DNA of 64,000 nucleotides from Pseudomonas brassicacearum (GTDB taxonomy: Bacteria; Pseudomonadota; Gammaproteobacteria; Pseudomonadales; Pseudomonadaceae), in the NCBI RefSeq assembly GCF_009601685.2, contig NZ_CP045701.2, positions 4,154,001 to 4,218,000 on the forward strand, read 5' to 3'. Under the pieces are notes generated by a model that saw nothing but the letters and a program-made list of their open reading frames with translations, had not been told where the DNA came from and made no database searches. Below, one piece after another: positions 43,363 through 52,469 of this stretch; positions within the stretch are counted from its first letter, which is position 1; each line of letters starts with the position of its first letter. Made by a program: the position numbers and the translations under genes.

Positions 43363-45306
43363 ATGAATATCAAACAGAAGCTGACATGGGCGTTCGCGGC
43401 CATCGCCTGCCTTCCGGTTATCCTGGTGGCGGTGCTTGTCGTGCTGAACCTGCGCGACGCCGCAAAAGCCAACTTCCTGGACAGCAGCGGACGTGAAATC
43501 CGTCAGATCGACAACGGCATGAAGCAGTTCTTCGATGGCATCATGCAAAACGTCGAATTCTTCGCCAAGGATCCGCGGATCGTCGCGGCCAAGGACCTGA
43601 AAAACTATTCCGGTGCCGACGCCGCACAAATTCCTCTCCCCGAGAACAACAAACAGCTTTTGGATATCTTTGACAGATTCGCCAAGAGCCACCCGACCAC
43701 AGCCTATCTTTCCCTGGGCCTGGAGGACGGTGGCTACGCCAGTTGGCCGGATGATCCGAAGATTTCCAACTACGATCCACGCGTGCGCCCCTGGTACAAG
43801 GCGGCCATCGCCAATCCGGGCACTACCGTGAAGACCGATGCCTATTACTGGGCGCCGGACGATGTGTCGCTGATCGGCATCGTGCACACCGTCGCCGATG
43901 CTGGCGGCAAGCTGGTGGGCGTGGTCGGCCTGGACGTATCGCTCAAGCAACTGACCGAACTGGTCAAGAACATCAAGCTGGGCGAGAGCGGCTACCTGAT
44001 GCTGGTGGAAGCCAACGGCAACGTCCTGGTGGACCCTGCCGATGCCAAGCACAACTTCAAGCCGCTGGCCGACCTGGGCCCCAACTATGCCGAACTGGCC
44101 AAGAGCAGCGATGGCGTGACCCAGATCGAGATTGACGGCGTGTCTTACATGGCCAACGTGGTCACTTCCAAAGACCTGGGCTGGCGCTTCATCGGCCTGA
44201 TCAAACGCGATGAAGTGATGGCCGAGGCCTCGAGCCTGACTTGGCTGATCGCCGCCATCGCCGCCGCGCTGGCAGTGGTCTTCGCCGTGGTGGGCGCCAG
44301 TTTCGCCAGCGTGATCGTGCGGCCGATCCGCGGCGTTGCCAACGGCCTGCAGGAAATCGCCGAAGGTGAAGGCGACCTCACCCGCAAGCTCTCGGTGCAA
44401 GGCAAGGACGAAACCGCCACCCTGGCAAGCTGGTTCAACCAGTTCCTGGGCATGATCGCTCAACTGGTGCAGCGCATCGGTAGTGCCTCATCCGATCTGC
44501 AAACCGCCGCGGCCGACACCAGCGAAGTGGCCCAGAACATGAACGAAGCGGCCGGGCGCCAGCGCCAGGCCGTGGAACTGGTGAGCACCGCGTTCAACGA
44601 AATGGTCGCCACCGCCAACGAAGTGGCCCGCTCGTGCAGCCAGGCCGCGTCCAGTGCGGACGAAGGCTATCGCGATGTACACGATGGCCAGCATCACATC
44701 GGCGAAGCCACCGGCAGCGTGATGAAACTGAGCGAGGACCTGCAACAGTCGACCCAGACCATGCAGGCGCTGGAACAGGACAGCAAGAACATCAACACCA
44801 TCCTCGACACCATTCGCTCCATCGCCGAGCAGACCAACCTGTTGGCGCTGAACGCCGCCATCGAAGCCGCACGGGCCGGCGATCAAGGTCGCGGGTTTGC
44901 CGTGGTGGCCGACGAAGTCCGGGCCCTGGCGCGGCGCACCGCCGACTCCACCGGCGAGATCGACAGCCTGCTGGGCAACCTGGCACGGCGCACCCAGGAA
45001 GTGACCCAACAGATGCAAAGCAGCCTGCAGGTGTCGCACACCAGTGTGGAACGCATCCAGCAGGCCCGCGACAGCTTCGACAAGATCCGCAACTCGGTGG
45101 ACTCGATCCGCGACCAGAATACGCAGATCGCCACAGCGGCAGAGGAGCAGCACCAGGTGGCCGAAGACATCAACCGGCACATCGCGCAGATCCATGCCGA
45201 TGCCCAGTTGGTCGAGGAATTCGCCCACTCGGCGCAGACCGGCTCGGGGCGTCTGACGGATATTTCCGGGCAGCTCAAAGGCTTGGTGGGGCGCTTCAAG
45301 TTCTAA
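43363..45306 (+). CDS. Methyl-accepting chemotaxis protein with dCache_1 sensor
   Basis: The product has 647 residues: a membrane helix at about 10-30, a periplasmic double-Cache domain at 35-280, a second helix near 290-312, HAMP, and the signalling domain with the tip [18 protein letters not shown]. The ligand-pocket motif YxxxxRxWY is present (YDPRVRPWY), as is the distal aspartate (GVVGLDVSL). The Y-x-D found in amino-acid sensors is replaced by [10 protein letters not shown] tryptophan there could suit a quaternary amine, as in McpX of Sinorhizobium. This is inference. It borders the betaine-type island. Confidence 0.92.
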   Translation: MNIKQKLTWAFAAIACLPVILVAVLVVLNLRDAAKANFLDSSGREIRQIDNGMKQFFDGIMQNVEFFAKDPRIVAAKDLKNYSGADAAQIPLPENNKQLLDIFDRFAKSHPTTAYLSLGLEDGGYASWPDDPKISNYDPRVRPWYKAAIANPGTTVKTDAYYWAPDDVSLIGIVHTVADAGGKLVGVVGLDVSLKQLTELVKNIKLGESGYLMLVEANGNVLVDPADAKHNFKPLADLGPNYAELAKSSDGVTQIEIDGVSYMANVVTSKDLGWRFIGLIKRDEVMAEASSLTWLIAAIAAALAVVFAVVGASFASVIVRPIRGVANGLQEIAEGEGDLTRKLSVQGKDETATLASWFNQFLGMIAQLVQRIGSASSDLQTAAADTSEVAQNMNEAAGRQRQAVELVSTAFNEMVATANEVARSCSQAASSADEGYRDVHDGQHHIGEATGSVMKLSEDLQQSTQTMQALEQDSKNINTILDTIRSIAEQTNLLALNAAIEAARAGDQGRGFAVVADEVRALARRTADSTGEIDSLLGNLARRTQEVTQQMQSSLQVSHTSVERIQQARDSFDKIRNSVDSIRDQNTQIATAAEEQHQVAEDINRHIAQIHADAQLVEEFAHSAQTGSGRLTDISGQLKGLVGRFKF

Positions 45307-45378
45307 GCAGTAGTGCCTGGAAGAGCCAAGGATGGCTCTGTGCGGATCACGAGTCGGCGATAAGGAAAATCGCGGTAC

Positions 45379-46242
45379 CTACCCTTTCGCCTTGACCGCA
45401 TACAGACCACCGATGACCACCAGGCTCGCCCCTACGACTGTCCATAGGTCCGGCAATTCGCCAAACACGAACAGGCCGATGAACGTGGCGAATACCAGCA
45501 GTGTGTAATTGAAAGGCTGGAGCGTGGCCGCCGTCGCATATCTGAGCGCCTGGATAAGTAAAAGCTGGGCCACTACACCTGTGGAAGAAAGCACCCCCAT
45601 CAAGACCCACTCCATCGGACTCGGCGCAACCCATCCGGGAAGGCCGGGAACCGTGACGGCCATTGCGCCGAAAAAACCCATGTAGAGCATGTTCGTAGCA
45701 AACGAATCGTCGCGGCTAATCCGCCGCGTCAGCACATTGAACACGGCGAACCCCAGCGCGGACATCAGGGGAATCAACGCTGCGAGTTCGAAGACACCCG
45801 TGCCGGGGCGAAGGATAACCAACGTGCCCAGGAAGCCTATCGCAGCGGCAATCCATCGACGCACGCCAATGAACTCACCCAGAAATGCTCCCGCCAAGGC
45901 CAGCGTCATCAGGGGAAAAACCGCATACAAGGCATGCATCTCAGCCAAGCCAAGATAACGCAGGCCAAATCCAAACAAAGCGATTTCTCCCACCCCAACC
46001 AGGGCACGAGTTATCTGGAGAAAAGGATGCTGGCTTCGACATGCGGTTCGCAAACCTCCCTGATAGATGCCATAGCCAACGGCAAACGCAAGGAATACCC
46101 AATAGCGCACCATGACGAGTTGGGCGACGGGCAGATCCCTTACCAGCACTTTGGTGACGCCATCCTGGCTCGCAAAGATCAGCATGGACAAAAGACACAA
46201 GGCGATGCCTAGCTGAGGCCGCGGCGCATCATGATCACGCAC
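45379..46242 (-). CDS. EamA/DMT family transporter
   Basis: Ten hydrophobic helices in two EamA repeats are seen (for example IALCLLSMLIFASQDGVTKVL and WVLMGVLSSTGVVAQLLLIQ). The start is uncertain. A GTG at 46242 gives 287 residues and overlaps the end of the upstream RHH gene by eight bases, with AAGGA upstream; the open frame reaches an ATG at 46287. DMT proteins export small metabolites. It is the last gene of a dddQ-like - RHH - EamA overlapping operon, which suggests export of a product or toxic intermediate. Confidence 0.85.
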   Translation of the reverse strand: MRDHDAPRPQLGIALCLLSMLIFASQDGVTKVLVRDLPVAQLVMVRYWVFLAFAVGYGIYQGGLRTACRSQHPFLQITRALVGVGEIALFGFGLRYLGLAEMHALYAVFPLMTLALAGAFLGEFIGVRRWIAAAIGFLGTLVILRPGTGVFELAALIPLMSALGFAVFNVLTRRISRDDSFATNMLYMGFFGAMAVTVPGLPGWVAPSPMEWVLMGVLSSTGVVAQLLLIQALRYATAATLQPFNYTLLVFATFIGLFVFGELPDLWTVVGASLVVIGGLYAVKAKG

Positions 46243-46519
46243 CGTGCACACTATCCTTGGTCGATGCCATCGGGGCGGTATCGTCACGCGGGCCGTTATC
46301 CCTGCGCCGTCGTGCGATGCTATGGCGCAACGTATCCCTTTCCAGCGCCTCGACCGCTACAAACGCTTCAACGTCGGCCCCGGCCTCCACTTTTTCAATG
46401 AAATGCAAAATCGCCTTCTTCATGAACCAATGTGAGGTGCGATCCAACTTGACCGCCGCCGACTTCAGCCTGGCACGCGTATCCCCATCCAATTTGATGC
46501 CCAGTGTGGTTACCGACAT
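46235..46519 (-). CDS. Stand-alone PutA-type ribbon-helix-helix protein
   Basis: The product has 94 residues. Its first 45 residues (TTLGIKLDGDTRARLKSAA then DRTSHWFMKKAILHFIEKVE) match the DNA-binding domain found at the N-terminus of PutA, the bifunctional proline oxidase and repressor. The enzymatic domains are absent and the rest is a charged tail. It probably represses or activates its own operon. It starts inside the 3' end of the DddQ-like gene (10-base overlap) and overlaps the EamA gene. Confidence 0.82.
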   Translation of the reverse strand: MSVTTLGIKLDGDTRARLKSAAVKLDRTSHWFMKKAILHFIEKVEAGADVEAFVAVEALERDTLRHSIARRRRDNGPRDDTAPMASTKDSVHGA

Positions 46520-47178
46520 AGCTCAGCCTCTGAATGAATCAAACCCCATAAAGCAAGAAGTGGAACGCACGTCGATCTCATTGCATGCATGCAAGAAGGC
46601 GGATTGAAGACCACGCCCCCCGCGCCAGGACTCCACCAACCCACGTCCTCCCGGTACCAGTCGCCCGGCGAAAGAACGAGATAGAACTCGGCAGGAGGGT
46701 GTTGGTGATAGGGGTAGCAAGTCTCGGGCATCATGAGCGCCAGCCCCAAGGTCAAGGTGGAACACTCAAAAAGCGCTCCCGGACCGGCGATCATCCCGTG
46801 GCGATGCCGCTCCACGAAAGCGCTGTCCTGGTCGGCCCGAGCTTGGCGGTTTATCCAGTGAAGATGGGGCAAGAGCGTCATCAACGCATCCCGTATCGAC
46901 GCCAGATGCGGACTGCTCCTGGGTGCAGCATTGAGTGCCTGGGATAAACTGGGTGCCAGGCACTCTGGTAATGCACGTGGTGTTTCCAATGTTTGTTTCA
47001 AGGTCCATCGGGCAGCATCCAGGACACTCGCATGCGCCTGTATCGAATCCGGCTCTCCATTGCGAGCCTGGTTCAACAGCGCCGCATGAAGCGCTCGTTG
47101 AAGCGACTTCCCGCGACTCAAGACATCCGATTCCAACAACACATGCCCGGTATTGTTTACCATCATTTTCAACCCCAT
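46510..47178 (-). CDS. DddQ-like cupin, DMSP lyase family
   Basis: The product has 222 residues with a C-terminal cupin. The metal and active-site residues of Ruegeria DddQ (from memory Y120, H123, H125, E129, Y131, H163) are matched in identity and spacing by Y155, H158, H160, E164, Y166 and H198 (in CYPYHQHPPAEFYLVLS and PPSCMHAM). DddQ cleaves dimethylsulfoniopropionate to dimethyl sulfide and acrylate. Terrestrial pseudomonads carry such homologues, whose substrate may differ. The start is uncertain: ATG at 47178, with ATGs four and five codons further in also possible. First gene of a three-gene overlapping operon. Confidence 0.78.
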   Translation of the reverse strand: MGLKMMVNNTGHVLLESDVLSRGKSLQRALHAALLNQARNGEPDSIQAHASVLDAARWTLKQTLETPRALPECLAPSLSQALNAAPRSSPHLASIRDALMTLLPHLHWINRQARADQDSAFVERHRHGMIAGPGALFECSTLTLGLALMMPETCYPYHQHPPAEFYLVLSPGDWYREDVGWWSPGAGGVVFNPPSCMHAMRSTCVPLLALWGLIHSEAELCR

Positions 47179-47311
47179 CCCGAGCCGGACTGCAACGGCT
47201 TAACCGACGCAAGCCTTGGCCGTAGTTTTCAGGGTATCGCTTTAAGCTCATCGACACGGCCGGCGCCCCTCACACCTGGCCAAGGGCACCGGACTGCAAC
47301 ACCGCAATGGA

Positions 47312-48211
47312 TTACTGGGACGGTGTAGCGGAAGCGGTCTGGCTACCGAACATCGCTTCGAAGCGAGGCTTGTTGGCGGCGTAGTACTCTGCAACGACCT
47401 TGTCTGCCGAGCTGTCACGGGCGGTGGACATCAACTTCTCAAGGTCAGCCTTGGGGATCTTGAAGTTGGCGAAGAACCGGGCTACATCGGGATGCTCGGC
47501 GCTGAAGCCTTTGCGGGCAACCGCGTGAATTTGCTCGGCACCACCGAAAATCTGCTTCGGATCATCCAGGTAGCGCAGCGGCCACTTGGCAAACATCCAG
47601 TGCGGGCTCCAGGCATTGATCAACGACCATTTGTCACGCTTGAGGTTGCGATCGAGCTCACTCAACATTCCAGACTCTGAAGAAGCGATCATCTTGTAAC
47701 CATCGAGTTTATATTCCTTGATGGCCTTTTCCGTGAGTTTGTATTGACCGTTACCCACTTCCGAAGTCAGGATCTTGCCGCCCAGTTTCTCCCGCACTTC
47801 TGGCTTATTAAGATCTTCGACGCTGGCAATCTCGCTGGTTGGAATAGAAGTAGGCACCGCCATGCCGATCCGACCTTCATACAGCACGCCGAGGTCTTCG
47901 AGCTTGTCCTGGTATTTGTCGTAGAACGCCTTGTGAGTGCTCGGCAGCCAGACCATTGGGATCAGGTCGATATTGCCGTTAGCCAAAGCCTGGAACTGAA
48001 TGCCAATATCGGCGAGTACCAATTTGACCGGTTGCTTCAAGTGGTCGCGCAATGCCGTATCTGCCAGCTTTACAGCGATTTCCGTATCCGACCAATTCAC
48101 CCATCCAATACGGATAGGCGTGGGTTCCTCGGCGTGAGCCATCAGGCTACCGGCGGCCATCGCCAGACCCGCAAGCCAACCGATACAAGTTTTACTGGAC
48201 AACGTCATCAT
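47312..48211 (-). CDS. Betaine-type ABC transporter substrate-binding protein (OpuAC family)
   Basis: The product has 299 residues with a signal peptide (CIGWLAGLAMAAGSLMAHA). The mature protein has the OpuAC/ProX fold with tryptophans placed as in quaternary-amine binders: GWVNWSD, PMVWLPS and NAWSPHWMFAKW. GGAG precedes the ATG at 48211 by seven bases. It would deliver glycine betaine, proline betaine, choline or a related compound to a permease. The permease and ATPase are 7 kb away at 55130-57198. Confidence 0.88.
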   Translation of the reverse strand: MMTLSSKTCIGWLAGLAMAAGSLMAHAEEPTPIRIGWVNWSDTEIAVKLADTALRDHLKQPVKLVLADIGIQFQALANGNIDLIPMVWLPSTHKAFYDKYQDKLEDLGVLYEGRIGMAVPTSIPTSEIASVEDLNKPEVREKLGGKILTSEVGNGQYKLTEKAIKEYKLDGYKMIASSESGMLSELDRNLKRDKWSLINAWSPHWMFAKWPLRYLDDPKQIFGGAEQIHAVARKGFSAEHPDVARFFANFKIPKADLEKLMSTARDSSADKVVAEYYAANKPRFEAMFGSQTASATPSQ

Positions 48212-48313
48212 GGTGCATCTCCGCGTACTGTATTAATAGTTATTGGCAGGGCAGCAGAAGAATTAACTTCCCTCATAAAAGCAGAGTGCCATTACACCCT
48301 CAAGGGATTTTAT

Positions 48314-48341
48314 GTTATGCATGGATAAGTTTTAGTTATAC
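48314..48341. promoter_or_regulatory. Candidate LysR half-sites upstream of the binding-protein gene
   Basis: GTTATGC (48314-48320) and GTTATAC (48335-48341) lie 21 bases apart, about 100 bases before the start of the minus-strand binding-protein gene. They repeat the arm of the perfect inverted repeat at 58196-58214. Confidence 0.4.
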
Positions 48342-48411
48342 GAAAACCCTTCATGTATTCAGGTCGTTCGGCCCTCCTCCGCCATTTGGCGGCGCTTATA
48401 AATGTCAGCAC

Positions 48412-49347
48412 TCACAATGCGTTTTCGAGCGCCGGCAAGGCCTCGAACAAATCCGCCACCCACATGTAATCCGCCACTTGGGCAATCGGCGCTTCAGCGT
48501 CCTGGTTGATCGCAACGATGACCTTTGAGCCACTCATGCCCGCCAAATGTTGAATGGCGCCGCTGATACCCGCGGCGATGTAAAGCTCTGGCGCGACGAT
48601 TTTCCCCGTCTGCCCGACCTGCAAATCATTGGGGGCAAAACCCGAATCCACCGCGGCACGCGAGGCCCCTACGGCACCACCGAGCTTGTCGGCCACACGC
48701 TCGATCAAGGCGAAATGTTCCTTGGATTGCATGCCGCGGCCACCGGAAACAACGACGCGGGCACTCGACAAATCGGGCCTTTCACTGGCCGTCAGTTGTT
48801 CGCTCACGAAACGCACGTTGCTTGCGCTTTGCCCGCCCTCCACCGCCACCACTTCGCAACGATGTTCATGGGACAAGGCCTGGGCGAACGCCGAGGCACG
48901 AACGGTGAGCAACTTGATCGGGTCAAGGGACTGCACCGTGGCGATGGCATTGCCGGCATAAATGGGGCGCTGGAAGGTGTCCGCCGAGACAATCTGGGTG
49001 ACGTCGGAGAGCATGCCGACATCCAGGCTGGCCGCGACCCGTGGCAACACATTGCGGCCCATGCTGCTGGCGTCGGCAACGACGTGCGTATACCCCTCGA
49101 CCACCAGTGAAGTGATCAGCGGCTGGGCATTTTCAGCCAGGGCGTTTTCGAACATCGCACCTTGTGCGAGCAGCACCCGGTCCAGGCCCTGGGCCAGTGC
49201 TGCCTGTTGCGCCACTGCCGACGCGTCCGTCCCGCCCATCACCAGCAAATCCGTCTCGGTCCCCAGTGCCATGGCGGCGGTCACGGCACTCCACGTACCT
49301 GCCGTCAGCTGACCTGCACTGTGCTCGGCGATCACCAATGTGCGCAT
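48412..49347 (-). CDS. etfA: Electron transfer flavoprotein alpha subunit
   Basis: The ATG at 49347 gives 311 residues, overlapping the etfB stop by one base (TGATG). The C-terminal FAD-binding region is typical: VVSGGRGMQSKEHF, then VGQTGKIVAPELYIAAGISGAIQHLAG and AINQDAEAPIAQVADYMWV. EtfA/B accept electrons from flavin dehydrogenases and pass them to the quinone pool. This extra ETF pair, divergent from a demethylase, matches the dgcAB-etfAB and stc clusters of betaine degradation. Confidence 0.93.
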   Translation of the reverse strand: MRTLVIAEHSAGQLTAGTWSAVTAAMALGTETDLLVMGGTDASAVAQQAALAQGLDRVLLAQGAMFENALAENAQPLITSLVVEGYTHVVADASSMGRNVLPRVAASLDVGMLSDVTQIVSADTFQRPIYAGNAIATVQSLDPIKLLTVRASAFAQALSHEHRCEVVAVEGGQSASNVRFVSEQLTASERPDLSSARVVVSGGRGMQSKEHFALIERVADKLGGAVGASRAAVDSGFAPNDLQVGQTGKIVAPELYIAAGISGAIQHLAGMSGSKVIVAINQDAEAPIAQVADYMWVADLFEALPALENAL

Positions 49348-50096
49348 CAAATCACCCCCGCAACATTTTTCAGTTTATCCACCAGCTCGGCCACCGAACC
49401 GACGTTAATGCCCGCTTTGCGCACCGCAGGCGGGACAACCCCTAACAATCGAACGTGTTCCTTCACGCTCGCACCCAAGGTGTCAGCGGCAATGATTTGC
49501 AGCGGTTTTTTCTTGGCTTTCATGATGTTCGGCAACGAGGCGTAGCGCGGTTGGTTCAGGCGCAAGTCGCAGGTCACCACAGCCGGCATCGCGAGGGCGA
49601 GCACCTGGCTGCCACCGTCCACCTCACGCTCGACCACCCATTGCCCTTCAACGTGATTGATTGCAGAGGCGTAAGTGGCCTGACCGCTGCCAATCAGCTG
49701 CGCGACCATTTGCCCGACCTGGTTGTTCTCCTGGTCGATCGCCTGTTTGCCGAACAGGATCAGTTGCGGCTTTTCCTGATCGATCACTTTGCTCAGGTAC
49801 TTGGCGACGTTGAGCGGCTCGAGTAGCGCACTCGTCTCGACCAGCAGCGCCCGATCCGCGCCGAGTGCCAAAGCCGTGCGCAGTTGCTCCTGGGCGGCCG
49901 AAGTGCCCACCGAGACCACCACCACTTCGGATACCAGCCCCTTCTCCTTGAGGCGAATCGCCTCTTCCACCGCGATTTCGCAGAACGGATTCAAGGCCAT
50001 CTTCACGCCATTGAGCTCAACGTCTGAACCGTCGGCTTTCACCCGGACTTTTACATTCGGGTCGATGGCGCGTTTTACCGCAACGAGCACTTTCAT
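49347..50096 (-). CDS. etfB: Electron transfer flavoprotein beta subunit
   Basis: The ATG at 50096 (MKVLVAVKRAIDPNVKVRVK) is the family start and gives 249 residues; an ATG four codons earlier is also open. Conserved stretches are NPFCEIAVEEAIRLKE and LFGKQAIDQENNQVGQMVA. It is first in the etfB-etfA pair and divergent from the DgcA/StcD-like demethylase across 211 bases that hold two candidate operators. Confidence 0.93.
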   Translation of the reverse strand: MKVLVAVKRAIDPNVKVRVKADGSDVELNGVKMALNPFCEIAVEEAIRLKEKGLVSEVVVVSVGTSAAQEQLRTALALGADRALLVETSALLEPLNVAKYLSKVIDQEKPQLILFGKQAIDQENNQVGQMVAQLIGSGQATYASAINHVEGQWVVEREVDGGSQVLALAMPAVVTCDLRLNQPRYASLPNIMKAKKKPLQIIAADTLGASVKEHVRLLGVVPPAVRKAGINVGSVAELVDKLKNVAGVI

Positions 50097-50210
50097 AGTT
50101 CTTTGCATAGCCCCCTTGCACTCTGGATCGATGCGGGATGACCGACCGGATATGCCGGATCACCCCTGTTTCGACTGGATGGTAATCCTGGTTTTTCCGC
50201 CACGCAAGAA

Positions 50211-50243
50211 AAATGTACACCTGTGTCTCAATCATTGACACAC
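50211..50243. promoter_or_regulatory. Candidate operators in the etfB/demethylase divergent promoter
   Basis: AAATGTACACCTG (50211-50223) is identical over 13 bases to the left part of the TetR palindrome at 54718. It overlaps the arms TGTGTC (50222-50227) and GACACA (50237-50242), a separate inverted repeat with a nine-base spacer. Both lie between divergent catabolic genes. Confidence 0.55.
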
Positions 50244-50307
50244 ATGAACATTCAACTTACCGTTATGTCAAACCAAGCCTGATGTTCTGTTCCCGGAGCG
50301 CAACACC

Positions 50308-52344
50308 ATGTCCAGCGATCCTCTGCTGCAGCCCTATAAGATCAAACACCTGACCCTCAAAAACCGGATCATGACCACCTCCCATGAGCCCGCTTATCCT
50401 GTCGACGGTATGCCGAAGGATCTGTACCGCGCCTACCACGTTGAACGCGCCAAGGCCGGTGTGGCGCTGACCATGACGGCGGGCTCCGCCGCCGTTTCCC
50501 GGGACAGCCCGCCAGTGTTCAACAACGTGCTGGCGTACAAGGATGAAGTGGTCAAATGGATGAAGGACCTGACCGACGAGTGCCACGAACACGGCGCGGC
50601 GGTGATGATTCAACTGACCCACCTGGGACGGCGTACGCGCTGGGACAAGGCCGACTGGCTCCCGGTGGTATCGCCTTCCCATCGTCGTGAAGCGTCCCAC
50701 CGGGCCTTCCCGAAAAAGATGGAAGAATGGGACATCGACCGGATCATCAAGGATTACGTGGACGCCGCCGAACGCATGAAGGCCGCCGGTCTTGATGGGT
50801 TGGAACTGCAGGCCTACGGGCACCTCATGGATCAGTTCTGGTCGCCCCTGACCAACGATCTCGACGGGCCCTACGGTGGTTCGCTGGAAAACCGGATGCG
50901 CTTCACTTTTGATGTGTTGCGCGGCATTCGCCAGCGTTGTGGCGAGGATTTCCTGCTCGGGGTGCGCTACACCGGCGATGAAGACCTGCCCGGCGGCTTC
51001 GGTGCCAGCGATGGCCTGCAGATCTCCCACATGCTCAAGGACAGTGGGCTGGTGGACTTCCTCAACGTCGTTCGCGGGCACATCGATACCGATGCCGGCC
51101 TCACCGACGTGATTCCGATCCAGGGCATGCGCAACTCACCGCACCTGGATTTTGCCGGCGAGATTCGTTCGGCCACCGGCTTCCCGACGTTCCATGCGGC
51201 CAAGATCCCGGACGTCGCCACGGCGCGACACGCCATCGCCTCCGGCAAGGTGGACATGATCGGCATGACCCGGGCGCACATGACCGACCCGCACATCGTG
51301 CGCAAGATCATCGAGAAGCGCGAAGAAGAAATCCGCCCCTGCGTCGGCGCCAACTATTGCCTGGATCGCATCTATCAGGGCGGCGCTGCGTATTGCATCC
51401 ACAACGCCGCCACTGGCCGCGAAACCACCATGCCCCACGAAATCCCCAAGGCGGCTGTCAAGCGCAAGGTGGTGGTGATCGGCACCGGCCCGGCGGGCCT
51501 GGAGGCGGCACGGGTGGCCGGCGAACGTGGCCACGACGTCACGGTGTTCGAAGTGGCGGATCAGCCCGGTGGGCAGATTCGCTTGACTGCCCAGAGCGAG
51601 CGTCGCCGCGAGATGATCAGCATCATCGACTGGCGCATGGCGCAATGCGAACGGCTGGGGGTGAAGTTCCAGTTCAACACCTGGGCCGAAGCCGAGACGG
51701 TCATGGCCGAGGCGCCGGACGTGGTGATCGTCGCCACCGGCGGCTTGCCCCATACCGAAGTGCTCAAGCAGGGCAATGAACTGGTGGTGTCGACCTGGGA
51801 CATTATTTCCGGCGACGTCAAGCCCGGCCAGAACGTGCTGATCTTCGACGACGCCGGCGACCATGCGGCGCTGCAGGCGGCCGAGGTCATCGCCAACAGC
51901 GGCGCAAAACTGGAGATCGTCACGCCGGATCGGTCGTTTGCGCCGGAGGTGATGGCGATGAACCTGGTGCCTTACATGCGCAGCCTGCAAGACTTGAACG
52001 TCACCTTCACGGTCACCTATCGGGTCGATTCCGTGGAGAAACGCGACGGTCAGTTGCTGGCCAACTTCGGCAGCGATTACGGCCAGGTGCACAAGCAGCG
52101 CGTGGTCGATCAGGTGGTGGTCAACCACGGCACCCTGCCCTTGGACGATTTGTACTTCGAGCTGCGCCCGCATTCGAGCAATAACGGCGCGGTGGAACAG
52201 CACGACCTGATCGCCGGCAAAACCCAGAATATCGTGACCAACCCAGAGGGTCGCTTCCAGCTGTTCCGGATCGGCGACGCGGTGTCGGCGCGTAATACCC
52301 ACGCGGCCATCTACGATGCGCTGCGGCTGGTCAAGGACATCTGA
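50308..52344 (+). CDS. DgcA/StcD-like flavin- and iron-sulfur-dependent demethylase
   Basis: The product has 678 residues. Residues 1-340 form an Old-Yellow-Enzyme TIM barrel (QLTHLGRRTRWDKADW, ENRMRFTFDVL). A cysteine-rich iron-sulfur segment (CVGANYCLDRIYQGG, near residue 345) and a dinucleotide domain (VVVIGTGPAGLEAARVAGERGHDV) follow. This is the layout of dimethylglycine demethylase DgcA and N-methylproline demethylase StcD. It would remove an N-methyl group as formaldehyde and pass electrons to the divergent EtfAB. The actual substrate is not readable from the sequence. GGAG lies eight bases before the ATG. Confidence 0.88.
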   Translation: MSSDPLLQPYKIKHLTLKNRIMTTSHEPAYPVDGMPKDLYRAYHVERAKAGVALTMTAGSAAVSRDSPPVFNNVLAYKDEVVKWMKDLTDECHEHGAAVMIQLTHLGRRTRWDKADWLPVVSPSHRREASHRAFPKKMEEWDIDRIIKDYVDAAERMKAAGLDGLELQAYGHLMDQFWSPLTNDLDGPYGGSLENRMRFTFDVLRGIRQRCGEDFLLGVRYTGDEDLPGGFGASDGLQISHMLKDSGLVDFLNVVRGHIDTDAGLTDVIPIQGMRNSPHLDFAGEIRSATGFPTFHAAKIPDVATARHAIASGKVDMIGMTRAHMTDPHIVRKIIEKREEEIRPCVGANYCLDRIYQGGAAYCIHNAATGRETTMPHEIPKAAVKRKVVVIGTGPAGLEAARVAGERGHDVTVFEVADQPGGQIRLTAQSERRREMISIIDWRMAQCERLGVKFQFNTWAEAETVMAEAPDVVIVATGGLPHTEVLKQGNELVVSTWDIISGDVKPGQNVLIFDDAGDHAALQAAEVIANSGAKLEIVTPDRSFAPEVMAMNLVPYMRSLQDLNVTFTVTYRVDSVEKRDGQLLANFGSDYGQVHKQRVVDQVVVNHGTLPLDDLYFELRPHSSNNGAVEQHDLIAGKTQNIVTNPEGRFQLFRIGDAVSARNTHAAIYDALRLVKDI

Positions 52345-52348
52345 AGTC

Positions 52349-52426
52349 ATGACCCTGGACAAGATCAACGACGCCTTCGAGTTGATGCACAGCGGGCAAA
52401 GCATTCGCACCGTCATTCATTTCTGA
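52349..52426 (+). pseudogene. C-terminal remnant of formaldehyde dehydrogenase (FrmA, class III alcohol dehydrogenase)
   Basis: Twenty-five codons and a stop follow the demethylase by four bases. They read MTLDKINDAFELMHSGQSI then RTVIHF, the C-terminus of glutathione-dependent formaldehyde dehydrogenase (commonly LDDINxAFDLMHxGxSIRxVI). The rest of the gene is missing. A deletion probably fused the position after the demethylase to this tail. It supports formaldehyde as a product of the cluster. Confidence 0.75.
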
Positions 52427-52469
52427 GTTTCGGTCGATCGTTCAACTACCCCATAGAAAGGAAACCAAG

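Noticed and set aside
45322..45339. Terminator after the chemoreceptor at 43363
   Set aside because: The AGAGCC/GGCTCT hairpin has no T tract, so termination there is not supported.
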